A stretch of 39,118 nt of DNA, from contig NZ_JAAAXQ010000023.1 in assembly GCF_009916105.1 (NCBI RefSeq), positions 1-39,118 on the forward strand, in the 5' to 3' direction. Below, piece by piece: positions 6,631 to 15,854 of the stretch (position 1 is the first letter of the stretch; every line of letters starts with the position of its first letter). The notes below the pieces were generated by a model that made no database searches, was not told the origin of the DNA, and saw only the letters and a program-made list of their open reading frames with translations. The position numbers and the translations under genes are program-made. Origin of the DNA: Streptomyces sp. GC420 (GTDB lineage: Bacteria > Actinomycetota > Actinomycetes > Streptomycetales > Streptomycetaceae).

Positions 6631-9114
6631 TCAGCGCCGGCGGGTGACGAGGTCCGTCTTCCCGCAGGCGCGGCCGTCGCCGTTCGGGTCGAGGCGCAGC
6701 GGGTCGTCCTCGCCGTTGACGTCGAGGCGGCCGTAGTCGTGCGCCTTCAGCCAGGCGCAGCGGGCCTTCGTCGTCGCCCGGACGGTCTTGGGGAAGACGG
6801 TCGGCACGCACACGTTGGCCGTGCCGTAGTGCCGGTCGCAGCCCGAGATCTGTACGTCGACCTTGGCGTGCGTGCGCTTCTTCGGGTTCTTCTTCGGGGA
6901 CTTCTCCAGGTCGTTCGCGAAGTCGTGGATGTGCGCCGAGGGCTCGCCGTCGGCCGCCGCCGTCCTGGCGGCCGACATGGCCGCCGGGCCGTCGAGGCGC
7001 ACCCACTTGGCCACCGAGGGCACTCCGCCCGCGTCGACCGCGAACAGCATGTACCAGCCGGGCGGGGCCAGGTTGGGATTGCTGGTGACGTTGAGGTCGA
7101 TGTTGTTGCCGTCGACCGTCAGCGGCAGGTCCACGAAGCGCTGGTTGGGGTCGGAGGAGTGGGTGACGGCGGCCGGGCGGATCAGTTCGGCCCTGGCGAT
7201 GGGCCGGTCGACGGTGATCCGCTGGGTGTCGCCGTAGTTCCACTCGCTGTCGATGAGGGAGGTGATGGCCGGCCGGTCGCCCCTCAGCAGGTAGGGCGGG
7301 GTGTAGATCGACACGTTGTGGTTCCAGCTGCCGTTGCCGGGGTTGTCGCCGGTGGTCATGACCCGGCCGTCGGGCAGCAGGAACGCGGAGGAGTGGTAGC
7401 CGCGCGCCTCGGGGTCGGGCGCCATCGGGGTGAAGGTGTTGGCCGCGGGGTCGTACACCGAGGTCTCGTAGACGGGGTTGGCCCGGTTGTGCAGGGCGCC
7501 GCCGGTCTCCAGGACCTTGCCGTCGGGCAGCAGTACGGCGGAGACGTACATCTTGCCCTGGGAGCCGGTCTCGGCGACCCGGCCGTTGCCGAGGTCGACC
7601 GTGCCCTGCGGGATCGGCGGGCCCGCCGTGTACTGGGGTGCGGCCTCCTTGAGGTCGATGATGTCGGTCAGCCGGCCCGCGTCCGGGTTGGTGTCGATGT
7701 TGCCGCCGCCGATCGTCAGCACCCGCTGGTCCTGGGCCGGGGGCAGCAGCACGCTCGCCGACTGGTCGCGTTCGTCCTTGTTCTGCAGGCCGGGGATGTC
7801 TGTGATGGTGTTGGCGTCGTAGTCGTAGACGGAGGCGCCGGTGCCGGGCAGGCCGTTGCCGAAGACATGGCTGCCGGAGTAGAACAGCCGGCCGTCCTGC
7901 ATCAGGATCATCGACGGGTACAGGCCCCAGTACGACCAGGTCTGGTTGACCTGCCACAGCGGCAGCCACCGCTCCTGCTCGTCCGACCACAGCTCCGCGG
8001 TCACCGAGCCCGTGGAGTCCTCCTTCAGCCCGCCGAAGGAGATCACGTCACCGTTGCCGAGGACGGTCGCCGACGGGTACCAGTGCCCGTCGTTCATGTC
8101 GTTGGTCTTGATGTAGGTCTCGGTGTCCGGGTCGAAGATGTACGAGTCCTTGTAGCCCTGGTAGCCGATCGTGCCGTCCGCCGACGGGTAGCCCTTGTTG
8201 CCGCTCATCACGAGCACCCGGCCGTCCCTCAGCTGGACGTGGCCGGCGCAGAACATGTCGTCGGGCGTGGGGATCGTCTTGTAGGTCCCGTTCTCCGGGT
8301 CGTAGACGGCGGAGGTGAAGGTCCCGGCCTCGAACATCTCCTCGCTGTTGCCGGAGCCGGCGATCAGCAGCACCTTGCCGTTCTTGAGGACGACCGAGTG
8401 CATGGAACGCACCGGGTTCTGTGTCGGCAGGACGTCCCAGCGGCCCTTCTCGCACTCCTCGGCCGTGCCCGTGCACTCCGGTTCGGGCGCGGGCGGCGTG
8501 ACCTCTTCCATCACGTAGTCGTCGGTGGTGAGGGTGCCGGTGCCGTAGACGGACACGCCCCAGGCGATCCGGTCCGTGCCCGCCGGGACGACGGGGGTGC
8601 GGACCTCCGCGCGGGTGTATTCGGCCGCGACCGGCAGCGTCTTGAGGTCGGTCCAGTACTGCCAGCCGGCCGTCGTGTCGTGCCGGAACACCGTGATCGA
8701 GGTGTCCGGGGTGGTGGACTTGTACCAGAGGGACAGGTCGTACTGGTGGTCCGCGGCCACGGAGGGCGCGCAGCTCGCGTTCTCGGTGATGAGGGCCTTG
8801 CGGTCGCCCTCCGTCCGCCGGGTCAGGGACACCCGCATGGCCTTGCCGCCGGTGTGGGCGTCGGCGGTGGTCTCGAAGGTGAAGTCGTTGTCGCCCCAGC
8901 CGGACTTCGACCAGCACTCCGGCATGTCGCCGCCGGTCGTGGACGCCGTCTCGAAGCCGGGGTTCTTCACGAGGTTGGTGCCCGCGGAGGCCGGCTGGGT
9001 GCCGGATAGCAGCAGTCCCGAGGTCATCGCCCCGATGGCCAGGAAGGCGCGGCGGCGGCTGCGTCTTCTCCGTACGGCTTCTCTTCGCGCACCGCTCGGT
9101 GCTGGTGGTGTCAT
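6631..9114 (-). CDS. Tat-exported copper-radical (galactose/glyoxal) oxidase, multidomain
   Basis: An 827-residue secreted oxidase that should oxidise a primary alcohol or aldehyde of a sugar with O2, making H2O2. Order: twin-arginine signal (SRRRAFLAIG, cleavage near ASA, residue 44); a jelly-roll carbohydrate-binding-like domain (about 46-205); a kelch propeller (about 225-605); a DUF1929 C-terminal domain (about 610-708); a Lys-rich linker; and an Excalibur-like domain with DPNGDGRAC (809-817). All copper and radical residues of galactose oxidase have counterparts: Cys289 (MFC) and Tyr346 for the thioether pair, Tyr573-His574 (GYHSS), and His652 (VTHS). GlxA of Streptomyces is shorter, about 645 residues, so this is a larger paralogue. 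Its ATG overlaps the upstream glycosyltransferase stop by 4 bp; it is the last gene of the operon. Confidence 0.9.
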   Translation of the reverse strand: MTPPAPSGARREAVRRRRSRRRAFLAIGAMTSGLLLSGTQPASAGTNLVKNPGFETASTTGGDMPECWSKSGWGDNDFTFETTADAHTGGKAMRVSLTRRTEGDRKALITENASCAPSVAADHQYDLSLWYKSTTPDTSITVFRHDTTAGWQYWTDLKTLPVAAEYTRAEVRTPVVPAGTDRIAWGVSVYGTGTLTTDDYVMEEVTPPAPEPECTGTAEECEKGRWDVLPTQNPVRSMHSVVLKNGKVLLIAGSGNSEEMFEAGTFTSAVYDPENGTYKTIPTPDDMFCAGHVQLRDGRVLVMSGNKGYPSADGTIGYQGYKDSYIFDPDTETYIKTNDMNDGHWYPSATVLGNGDVISFGGLKEDSTGSVTAELWSDEQERWLPLWQVNQTWSYWGLYPSMILMQDGRLFYSGSHVFGNGLPGTGASVYDYDANTITDIPGLQNKDERDQSASVLLPPAQDQRVLTIGGGNIDTNPDAGRLTDIIDLKEAAPQYTAGPPIPQGTVDLGNGRVAETGSQGKMYVSAVLLPDGKVLETGGALHNRANPVYETSVYDPAANTFTPMAPDPEARGYHSSAFLLPDGRVMTTGDNPGNGSWNHNVSIYTPPYLLRGDRPAITSLIDSEWNYGDTQRITVDRPIARAELIRPAAVTHSSDPNQRFVDLPLTVDGNNIDLNVTSNPNLAPPGWYMLFAVDAGGVPSVAKWVRLDGPAAMSAARTAAADGEPSAHIHDFANDLEKSPKKNPKKRTHAKVDVQISGCDRHYGTANVCVPTVFPKTVRATTKARCAWLKAHDYGRLDVNGEDDPLRLDPNGDGRACGKTDLVTRRR

Positions 9115-10346
9115 GCCGGCGTCCCTTCCTTACGGCGTTCCTTGCTGCCCTTGCGCGGGAGATAGACCAGGGCCTCCGTGGCCGCGAACCGCAGGACGAA
9201 GGTCGTGATCAGCGCGAGGGCCGTGGCGGGCAGTACCGCCATGTCCAACTGGCTCACGAAGAGGGCGATCAGCGGGATCCGCAGCAGCAGGTCGGCGTTG
9301 GCGAGCAGCGCGAATCTGCCGGCCCGGTCCGCCCAGTGCCGGTGCCCGCGCCTGGCGCGGAACAGCAGCACCTCGATGAGCAGGAAGTTCCAGGCGACTC
9401 CGAACTGGTTGGCGACGATCTCGGCGGGCAGGTAGTGCAGCCCCGCGCCGACCAGCAGGTGCAGGGCGACGAGGTTGGGCACGAAGCCGGACAGGCCGAT
9501 CAGCCCGAAGGCGATCATGCGGGCGACCGGGCTCGCGGTGCGCAGTTCGACGAGGTGCCGCAGGAACCGCAGCCCCTCCCTGGCCGAGGACTTGGACTCG
9601 CCCGCGAAGCGGTCCTGGAAGACGAACGGCACCTCGGTGACGTTCTCGGGGCGGCAGCGCACGGCCAGTTCCATGAGGATCTTGTAGCCGAGCGGCTTCA
9701 GTTCCCCGCGGTCCCTGACCGCGCTGCGCCGGATCGCGAAGAAGCCGCTCATGGGGTCGCTGATGCCGCGCAGGCCGCGCGGGAAGAGGGACTTGGTGAG
9801 CCAGGTGGAGGCGCGCGAGACGGCGACGCGGTAGCCGCCGGCGAGCCCGGCGCGGCTGCCGCCGGGGATGTAGCGGCTGGCGACGACGAGGTCGGCGCCG
9901 GACCGCTCTCCCGCGGCGACGAGTTCCGGCACGAGCGCGGGCGGGTGCTGGAGGTCGGCGTCCATGACGAGGATCCAGTCGGAGCCGGCCGGTTCGCGCC
10001 GGCCGGGGTCCCGGGGCTGCCCCCCGGGGGTGTGCAGCATGCCCTCGACGACCGCGCCGCCGAGCCCGCCGACCGGTTCGTCCCGGTGGATGACGGTGAC
10101 CGGGAAGGGGCAGTCGCGGGCGGCCAGTGCCAGGACCTCGGGGGTGTCGTCGGTGGAGTCGTCGACGAAGACGACCTCGCACGGCAGCCTGGCCGGTACG
10201 GACTCGCTGAGCCGGGCCAGCAGTTCCCGTACGTTCGCGGACTCGTTGAAGGTCGGGATGATGATGGTGACCGCGCCGGGTTCGGCGATGTCGCCGGCGG
10301 GTGAGTCGGAGCGGAGTTCGGGCTCGCCGTAGGGGACCGTGCTCAT
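9111..10346 (-). CDS. Polyprenyl-phosphate glycosyltransferase (DPM1-like GT2) fused to a GtrA membrane domain
   Basis: A 411-residue bifunctional-looking protein. Residues 25-250 are a family-2 glycosyltransferase of the dolichol-phosphate mannose synthase type: IIPTFNESANV at 29-39, the acidic VDDSTDD, and the metal-binding DAD at 129-131 followed by LQHPP. Residues 280-400 carry four hydrophobic segments of the GtrA type (IAFGLIGLSGFVPNLVAL, NQFGVAWNFLL). Such proteins move a nucleotide-activated sugar onto polyprenyl phosphate at the inner membrane face and may help flip it. That lipid-linked sugar is the expected donor for the GT-C enzyme encoded just upstream. Both ends overlap their neighbours by ATGA. 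Confidence 0.92.
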   Translation of the reverse strand: MSTVPYGEPELRSDSPAGDIAEPGAVTIIIPTFNESANVRELLARLSESVPARLPCEVVFVDDSTDDTPEVLALAARDCPFPVTVIHRDEPVGGLGGAVVEGMLHTPGGQPRDPGRREPAGSDWILVMDADLQHPPALVPELVAAGERSGADLVVASRYIPGGSRAGLAGGYRVAVSRASTWLTKSLFPRGLRGISDPMSGFFAIRRSAVRDRGELKPLGYKILMELAVRCRPENVTEVPFVFQDRFAGESKSSAREGLRFLRHLVELRTASPVARMIAFGLIGLSGFVPNLVALHLLVGAGLHYLPAEIVANQFGVAWNFLLIEVLLFRARRGHRHWADRAGRFALLANADLLLRIPLIALFVSQLDMAVLPATALALITTFVLRFAATEALVYLPRKGSKERRKEGTPA

Positions 10347-12088
10347 CGGGCACCAGCTTTCTCGATCTTCCGGATCTCGATCCGGTCATCGCCGGCGCCG
10401 AACACCGCGACGGGCGCCGAGTGTTCGAGCGCGTCCTGCACGTTGGGGAGGTCGCTCGCGTCGCGCCGTACGGTCGGGGAGGCGACGACGTAGTCGAGAT
10501 CGCGCCAGCCGCGCGGCATCGTCTTCGTCACCGCGGGGTCGAGGTCCGCCTTGTAGAACCAGATGACGCCGAGGCCCGGTTCGTAGCCGGCGTGGACCAG
10601 GTCGAGCCAGAGGGCGTCGTCGACGAGGACCCGGGTACCGTCCGGGTCCGGTACTTCCTCCGCGAGCCAGGCGGCGGCGGAGCGGTAGGGCGCATTGGCG
10701 TCCGCGGTCATCGCCGTGCGGTTGCCGTCGTACCAGCGCGGCACGGCGTACCCGGCGGCGCAGGCGGCGACGAGTGCGGCCGCCGTCCAGCGGGTCCAGG
10801 TGAGCGGCTTCTTCTCGTCCGGCCGGCGGAACTTGCGCAGCAGGGCGTGCGCGACGCTGGCGGCGCCGCCGGCGAGGACGAGGGCGAGGAAGGGCAGGGC
10901 CTGGATGATGTACATCGCGGGCAGGTAGCCGGACGGCCGCATAGCGACGGCCGCGAGGATCACCACGGCCAGGGCGGGCCCGGCGAGCGCGCGGGCCGTC
11001 ACCGACCAGCGCAGGGTGGCCAGGAGCAGCAGCGCTCCGGCGAGCCCGCCGAGCGGCAGCACCTTGTCGTAGTAGAGCCAGGACTGCAGGACGCCCCAGG
11101 AGCCGGAGCCCTCGTCGAGGATGAATCCGGAGCCGGGGCGGCTCATCTGGTACGTGATGCCGTCCCACAGGGACACATGTCCGCCGCCGGGGAACAGCTC
11201 GCCCTTCAGCAGCGCGAACAGCGGGTAGGAGAAGCCGACGAGCATGCAGGCGGTGACGGCGCCGGTGACCGCGAACTTGCGGGTGTCGCGGTGGCTGTGC
11301 CGCCACATCGTCACCAGCAGCGCGGGCAGGACGACCAGCATCGTCTCCTTGGTGAGGACGCCGATGGCGGCCGTGATGCCGGCGGCGAAGTGGTGCCACA
11401 GGTGGCGGCGGGGGGACGCGGCGAAGCAGAACGCGAGCAGCATCCACATGACGGCGATGTTGTCGAGGAAGATCTCCCGCTGGAGGACGACGGAGAGCGG
11501 GGAGATGCCGAAGAGCACCATCGCGAGTCCGGCGGCCCAGCGCGGCAGCCACAGCCGGCGGGCGAGCACGTAGACGAGGACGGCGGAGACCGCGCTGACG
11601 GCCAGCATGGCGAAGCGCATGGACGCCACGGTCATGAGCTCGGGCGCGACCAGGGACGGTATCCAGGTGAGCAGGGCTATCTGCATCCAGCCGAGCGGCG
11701 GGTGGTCGTACCAGTAGGTGTAGTGGGCGAGCCCTTCGCCCTGTTGGACGGCCCAGGCCTGGGCGAGGTAGGTGCCCTCGTCATCGCTCAGGGTGGGGTA
11801 GGCGGTGATGTTCCACCCCTGGACGACCATGATCATGACAAGGAGGATCCCGCAGAGCAGCAGGTCGGAGCGGGAGCTGCGGAAACGTACATCGGGACGG
11901 ACGAAGGGCTTGCGCCCGGCGGCGCCGCGCCCGCGGCTCCCGGAGGCGGGTTCCTCGATCGTGGCGGTGGCCGCCCCGGACCGCGCGTCGGCGGTCGCCG
12001 GGTCCCTGGTCGCGGGGCCAGTGGTCGCGGGGTCTGCGGCGGCCGTCCCGGTCGCGGCCGTGTCCGCCTCGGGAAGGGTGGAGGTCAC
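10343..12088 (-). CDS. GT-C glycosyltransferase (PMT/ArnT-like, family 39/83)
   Basis: A 581-residue membrane protein. The first 70 residues are low-complexity, Ala/Thr/Pro-rich and probably cytoplasmic; about ten membrane segments follow, and a soluble extracytoplasmic domain closes the protein (about 450-581). The first large loop after membrane segment 1 has the acidic GT-C signature SDDEGTY (102-104 being D-D-E) and then YWYDHPPLGW, as in PMT_2 enzymes that use a polyprenyl-phosphate sugar outside the membrane. The acceptor is not readable: a protein, lipid or the glycan of this operon are all possible. The start is GTG 12088, overlapping the upstream stop as GTGA, with AGGAAG 9 nt before; the frame is open 24 codons further up but without a ribosome site. 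Confidence 0.9.
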   Translation of the reverse strand: MTSTLPEADTAATGTAAADPATTGPATRDPATADARSGAATATIEEPASGSRGRGAAGRKPFVRPDVRFRSSRSDLLLCGILLVMIMVVQGWNITAYPTLSDDEGTYLAQAWAVQQGEGLAHYTYWYDHPPLGWMQIALLTWIPSLVAPELMTVASMRFAMLAVSAVSAVLVYVLARRLWLPRWAAGLAMVLFGISPLSVVLQREIFLDNIAVMWMLLAFCFAASPRRHLWHHFAAGITAAIGVLTKETMLVVLPALLVTMWRHSHRDTRKFAVTGAVTACMLVGFSYPLFALLKGELFPGGGHVSLWDGITYQMSRPGSGFILDEGSGSWGVLQSWLYYDKVLPLGGLAGALLLLATLRWSVTARALAGPALAVVILAAVAMRPSGYLPAMYIIQALPFLALVLAGGAASVAHALLRKFRRPDEKKPLTWTRWTAAALVAACAAGYAVPRWYDGNRTAMTADANAPYRSAAAWLAEEVPDPDGTRVLVDDALWLDLVHAGYEPGLGVIWFYKADLDPAVTKTMPRGWRDLDYVVASPTVRRDASDLPNVQDALEHSAPVAVFGAGDDRIEIRKIEKAGAR

Positions 12089-13449
12089 TGGTGGACTTCC
12101 TCTCGGGGCTTCGGTGTCTCGTGACTGAGGTGCGCGCCGACATGGCTGGTCAGCTCCCACTCGTTGCGGCCGCGCTGCTCACGCCAGACGGCGCGGATCG
12201 CGGCGCCGGCCAGCAGCAGCTGGTAGAAGGGACCGCCGGCGATGAGCTTCAGGTAGTGCACGAACCGGACGCGCAGGCCGTACTGCTTGCCGAAGTCGTG
12301 CAGACCGACGATCTCGAAGACGAAGGTCACCATGGCGGTGATCAGCGGCAGGAAGGTGATGATCGCGATCCCGACGGGCACGTCGAGGAAGAGGGCGATG
12401 AAGACGTTGAGCGGGATGATCACGCCGGTGAAGGCCTGCATGAACGGCGTCATCAGGGTGTAGCGGGCGAGCAACCGCTGCCCCGCGGTGGCCAGTTGCC
12501 TCCAGTCCCCCTTGCGGTAGACCTGGAGGAAGCCCTGGTTCCAGCGGGTGCGCTGCTTGAGCAGGCTCACCAGGGACCCCGGGGTCTCCTCCCGGGTCAC
12601 CATGTCGGAGTCGTAGGCGACGACGACCTTCTTGCCGACGCTCGACAACCGCACCCCGAGGTCGCAGTCCTCCGCGAGGCAGTTCTGGTCCCAGCCCCCG
12701 GCCTCGCGCAGCACGTTCGTCCGCACGAAGACGGTGTTGCCGCCCAGCGGGATGAAGCCCTTCTCTGCGTGCAGGTGGAGCCGGCTGCGGAACCAGAAGA
12801 AGTACTCCAGGCAGTTGCGCAGGCTGTACCAGCTGGAGTGGAAGTTGATCAGCTGGACGCCGCCCTGGACGACATCGGCCCCGGTGGAGCGGAAGGCGTG
12901 GTCGACATGGGCGAGCAGCGCGGGATGCACCTGGTCCTCGGCGTCGAAGACCCCGACGACGTCACCGCGGCAGTGCGGCAGCGCGGTGTTGAGCGCCTTG
13001 GGCTTGTTCTTGGCCTCGTGGTGGTCGGTGACCACCCGGACCCGGTCGGGATTCCTCCGGGCCGCCCGCTCGGCGACCTCGGCCGTCTCCGGGTCGTCGT
13101 GCCCGACGATCACGATGATCTCGTAGTCGCGGTGCGTGGACTCCAGCAGCCGGTCGATCGTGTGCGCCAGCACGGCCTGCTCGTGGCGGGCGGGCACCAG
13201 CAGCGAGAAGGCGAGCCCGGCCTCGCCGTCGGGTCTGGTGAACCGGGTGGCGGCGAGCGTCTCCGGCGTACGCCAGGCGTGCATCTGCCACCACAGCGTG
13301 AAGGCCGCCATCCCGAACAGAGCCAGCGAAACAGCGGATATGAACACAGACGCGAACAAAAAGCCCCCCTTGGCCCGCCGGGCAGCGCGCGATGGCGTGA
13401 CCCGGCTCAACTCCCCGTGGAGGCACCTCAGTTCCGGGCGGGCCCCCAT
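12085..13449 (-). CDS. Cellulose-synthase-like processive glycosyltransferase (GT2)
   Basis: A 454-residue membrane glycosyltransferase, first gene of the four-gene operon. It has one N-terminal membrane segment (about 30-55), a cytoplasmic GT-A domain, and three to four C-terminal membrane segments (about 330-420). The processive-synthase motifs are all visible: the DxD-like FDAED (about 168-172), the acid-base AEDCD (about 259-263), and QRTRW (about 299-303). This pattern fits CslA, HasA or BcsA-type enzymes that polymerise and extrude a polysaccharide; the sugar cannot be inferred. There is no PilZ domain. The start is ATG 13449; GTG 13458 in frame is an equal alternative, neither with a good ribosome site. 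Downstream genes overlap it by 4 bp. Confidence 0.9.
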   Translation of the reverse strand: MGARPELRCLHGELSRVTPSRAARRAKGGFLFASVFISAVSLALFGMAAFTLWWQMHAWRTPETLAATRFTRPDGEAGLAFSLLVPARHEQAVLAHTIDRLLESTHRDYEIIVIVGHDDPETAEVAERAARRNPDRVRVVTDHHEAKNKPKALNTALPHCRGDVVGVFDAEDQVHPALLAHVDHAFRSTGADVVQGGVQLINFHSSWYSLRNCLEYFFWFRSRLHLHAEKGFIPLGGNTVFVRTNVLREAGGWDQNCLAEDCDLGVRLSSVGKKVVVAYDSDMVTREETPGSLVSLLKQRTRWNQGFLQVYRKGDWRQLATAGQRLLARYTLMTPFMQAFTGVIIPLNVFIALFLDVPVGIAIITFLPLITAMVTFVFEIVGLHDFGKQYGLRVRFVHYLKLIAGGPFYQLLLAGAAIRAVWREQRGRNEWELTSHVGAHLSHETPKPREEVHQ

Positions 13450-13596
13450 GCCCGCCACCGACGACGCCCCCGACTACCCCCGAACATGCGCGCCCTCCCC
13501 AGGCGCGGATCGCTCCCTGCGTGGAGAGATTAAGGGGAAGAAGTGAAGTACAAGGGCAGAACTCATAAAAACTGTGTTTCTTCTGCCAATTGACCC

Positions 13597-15690
13597 TCAG
13601 CGGTTGCAACTGAGCCGATTCTTCAGCTCAGTTGCTTCCGTAGTCGGAGCCGTGCACACAAAGTGCCTGCATACGTAGGCAGTTGGGCGTCCTTCAAGGA
13701 GCCTGCGGCCGCGCAGCAACGGCAGTTCCGCACCCTCCGTGCCGGACCCGGCAGGCTCGCCGGCCCCGGCGGCGTCCTCCACGGCCGGCTCCCCCACGGC
13801 GACGACCGCGCCGGGCGCCGTGGCGAGCAGCGCGCACCTGTGGAGCTCGCGGGTCGCCGGGTCGCCGGGCGCACCGACGACGGCGACCTCGCGCGGCCCG
13901 TCGAGCACCGCCTCGGCCACGGCCAGCCCCCAGCCGACGAAGCGGGGCGCACGCCCGGCGAGCGCCTTCACCACGCCCAACGCCCTTTCGGCGGCGGCCC
14001 GGTGGGGCTCGGAGCCGGTGTGCGCGGCGTACGAGAGCAGCGCGCCGGCGGCGGCCGTCCATCCGCTCGGCGCCGCGTTGTCGGTGGGGTCCTGGGGCCT
14101 GCGGAAGAGCTCCTCGGCGTCGTGCGCGGTGTCGTAGAGGCTGCCGTCCTCGGCGGCGAACTGGTCCAGCACGGTGCCCAGCAGCAGACCGGCGAACTCC
14201 AGCCAGGCGCCCTCGCCGGTGACCGCTGCGAGCGCCAGGAAGCCCTCGGCGACGTCACCGTAGTCCTCGAGAACGCCCTGGTTGCCGCCCGTGCGGCCGT
14301 CCTTCGAGGTCCTGGCCAGCCGTCCCCGGTCGTCCATGTGCACCCGCACCAGCAGATCGGCCGCCTCGGTCGCCCGCTCGATCAGGTCCGGCCGTTCGAA
14401 GTATGCGCCGGTCTCGGCGAGCGCGGCGACGGCCAGCCCGTTCCAGGCAGCGACGATCTTGTCGTCGCGCCCGGGGCGCGGGCGTCCCTCGCGCGCCTCG
14501 AAGAGCCTGCGCCGTACGTCCGCGAGGCGTTCCGCGTCGACGACCCCGGTGCGCCGCGGCAGCTGGAGGACGGAGGCCCCCTCCTCGAAGGTCCCCTCCT
14601 CGGTCACCCCGTAGTACTCGGCGGCGAACCGGCCGTCCTCCTCGCCGAGCACGGCGGCCAGCTGCTCCGGCGTCCAGACGTAGAAGGCGCCCTCGACGTG
14701 CCTGCCGGTCCCGTCGTCACTGTCGGCGTCCAGCGCGGAGGCGAACGCCCCCTCGGCGGTGCGCAGTTCGCGGACCATGAAGTCGGCGGTCTCCAGCGCG
14801 ACGCGCCTTGCGAGCCCGGAGCCGGTGGAGCGCCACAGGTGGGCGTAGACCCGGCACAGCAGCGCGTTGTCGTACAGCATCTTCTCGAAGTGGGGCACCA
14901 CCCACGCCCGGTCCACCGAGTACCGCGCGAAGCCGCCGCCGAGCTGGTCGTAGATCCCCCCGCGCGCCATGGCCTCGCAGGTGTCGGCGGCCATCTGGAG
15001 CGCGCCCTCGGCGTCCGTCCGCGCATGGTGCCTGAGCAGGAACTCCACCACCATCGACGGCGGGAACTTCGGCGCCCCGCCGAAACCGGCCAGCCGGATG
15101 TCGTACTCACGGGTCAGGCCGAGCAGCGCCTGCGCCATGTCCTCCGGCCCCGGCGCCTGCGCCGCCCCCTCGGACACCGGATACGCGAATTCGCGGCCCC
15201 CGAGATCGCGCACGATCTTCGACGCCACCTCCTCGACCTCGTCCCGCCGCGCCTCCCAGGCCCCGGACACCCCTTCCAGGACCTGGCGGAACGACGGCAT
15301 CCGCTGCCGGGGCTCGGGCGGGAAGTACGTCCCGAAGTAGAACGGCTCCTTGTCCGGCGTCAGGAACACGGTCATCGGCCACCCGCCCTGCCCGGTCGCC
15401 GACTGCACCGCCTCCATGTATACGGCGTCCACGTCCGGACGCTCCTCGCGGTCGACCTTGACGTTCACGAAGTGCTCGTTCATGTACGCGGCGGTGGCCT
15501 CGTCCTCGAAGGACTCGTGCGCCATGACATGGCACCAGTGGCAGCTGCTGTACCCCACGCTCAGCACCACCGGCACATTCCGCTCCCGCGCCGCCTCGAA
15601 GGCCTCGGCCGACCAGGGCCACCAGTCGACGGGGTTGTCGGCGTGCTGGAGGAGGTAGGGGGACGTCTCATGGGCCAGTCGGTTCGCCAT
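13597..15690 (-). CDS. YyaL/SSP411 family thioredoxin-domain protein
   Basis: A 697-residue protein of the YyaL (DUF255, spermatogenesis-associated 20-like) family. The N-terminal thioredoxin-like domain begins [22 protein letters not shown] and has the redox pair CHWC at residues 50-53; the rest (about 230-650) is an alpha/alpha toroid like N-acylglucosamine 2-epimerases and glycosidases ([17 protein letters not shown]). The reaction is unknown. The start is ATG 15690 with GGGGAGGA 7 nt upstream. The last codons contain a perfect inverted repeat. It points in the same direction as the glycan operon but 147 bp upstream of it; a functional link is possible from its sugar-enzyme fold but not shown. 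Confidence 0.92.
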   Translation of the reverse strand: MANRLAHETSPYLLQHADNPVDWWPWSAEAFEAARERNVPVVLSVGYSSCHWCHVMAHESFEDEATAAYMNEHFVNVKVDREERPDVDAVYMEAVQSATGQGGWPMTVFLTPDKEPFYFGTYFPPEPRQRMPSFRQVLEGVSGAWEARRDEVEEVASKIVRDLGGREFAYPVSEGAAQAPGPEDMAQALLGLTREYDIRLAGFGGAPKFPPSMVVEFLLRHHARTDAEGALQMAADTCEAMARGGIYDQLGGGFARYSVDRAWVVPHFEKMLYDNALLCRVYAHLWRSTGSGLARRVALETADFMVRELRTAEGAFASALDADSDDGTGRHVEGAFYVWTPEQLAAVLGEEDGRFAAEYYGVTEEGTFEEGASVLQLPRRTGVVDAERLADVRRRLFEAREGRPRPGRDDKIVAAWNGLAVAALAETGAYFERPDLIERATEAADLLVRVHMDDRGRLARTSKDGRTGGNQGVLEDYGDVAEGFLALAAVTGEGAWLEFAGLLLGTVLDQFAAEDGSLYDTAHDAEELFRRPQDPTDNAAPSGWTAAAGALLSYAAHTGSEPHRAAAERALGVVKALAGRAPRFVGWGLAVAEAVLDGPREVAVVGAPGDPATRELHRCALLATAPGAVVAVGEPAVEDAAGAGEPAGSGTEGAELPLLRGRRLLEGRPTAYVCRHFVCTAPTTEATELKNRLSCNR
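13606..13635 (-). terminator. Inverted repeat at the YyaL gene end
   Basis: Perfect 9-bp arms GCAACTGAG (13606-13614) and CTCAGTTGC (13627-13635), 12-nt loop, inside the last 13 codons of the gene. The surrounding 100 bp is AT-rich for this genome. It may be an early-placed terminator or an operator for the downstream glycan operon. Confidence 0.35.
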
Positions 15691-15759
15691 GTGTCCATCC
15701 TCCCCCAGGGCCGTCGCCCGCCGCCCGCCGCCCACTCACACTGTGGAGACGGACGGCCG

Positions 15760-15812
15760 AGGTAGGTAGAATGAATCTACGTAGATTCCTTCTATGTAGT
15801 TGAAATCTACCT
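15760..15812. promoter_or_regulatory. Palindrome cluster upstream of the ATPase gene
   Basis: A perfect 16-bp palindrome GAATCTACGTAGATTC (15773-15788) is surrounded by further GTAGA/TCTAC half-sites and by outer arms AGGTAG (15760-15765) and CTACCT (15807-15812). At least five half-sites occur in 53 bp, and the stretch is much richer in AT than its surroundings. It lies 43 bp upstream of the ATPase start and 70 bp upstream of the divergent YyaL start, so it could control either. No regulator gene is adjacent. Confidence 0.65.
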
Positions 15813-15854
15813 CCAACAGCTGGGTTCCCGGAGCCGTGAAGGGACGCCGCCCCT

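Noticed and set aside
5446..9009. 1187-codon open frame on the plus strand
   Set aside because: It is antisense to the copper-radical oxidase and transpeptidase genes, has Arg/Gly/Val-rich composition typical of shadow frames in high-GC DNA, and no recognisable domain.
10301..12124. 607-codon open frame on the plus strand
   Set aside because: Antisense of the GT-C gene; composition is shadow-like (many Arg/Gly/Asp) and the minus-strand frame has membrane segments and GT-C motif.
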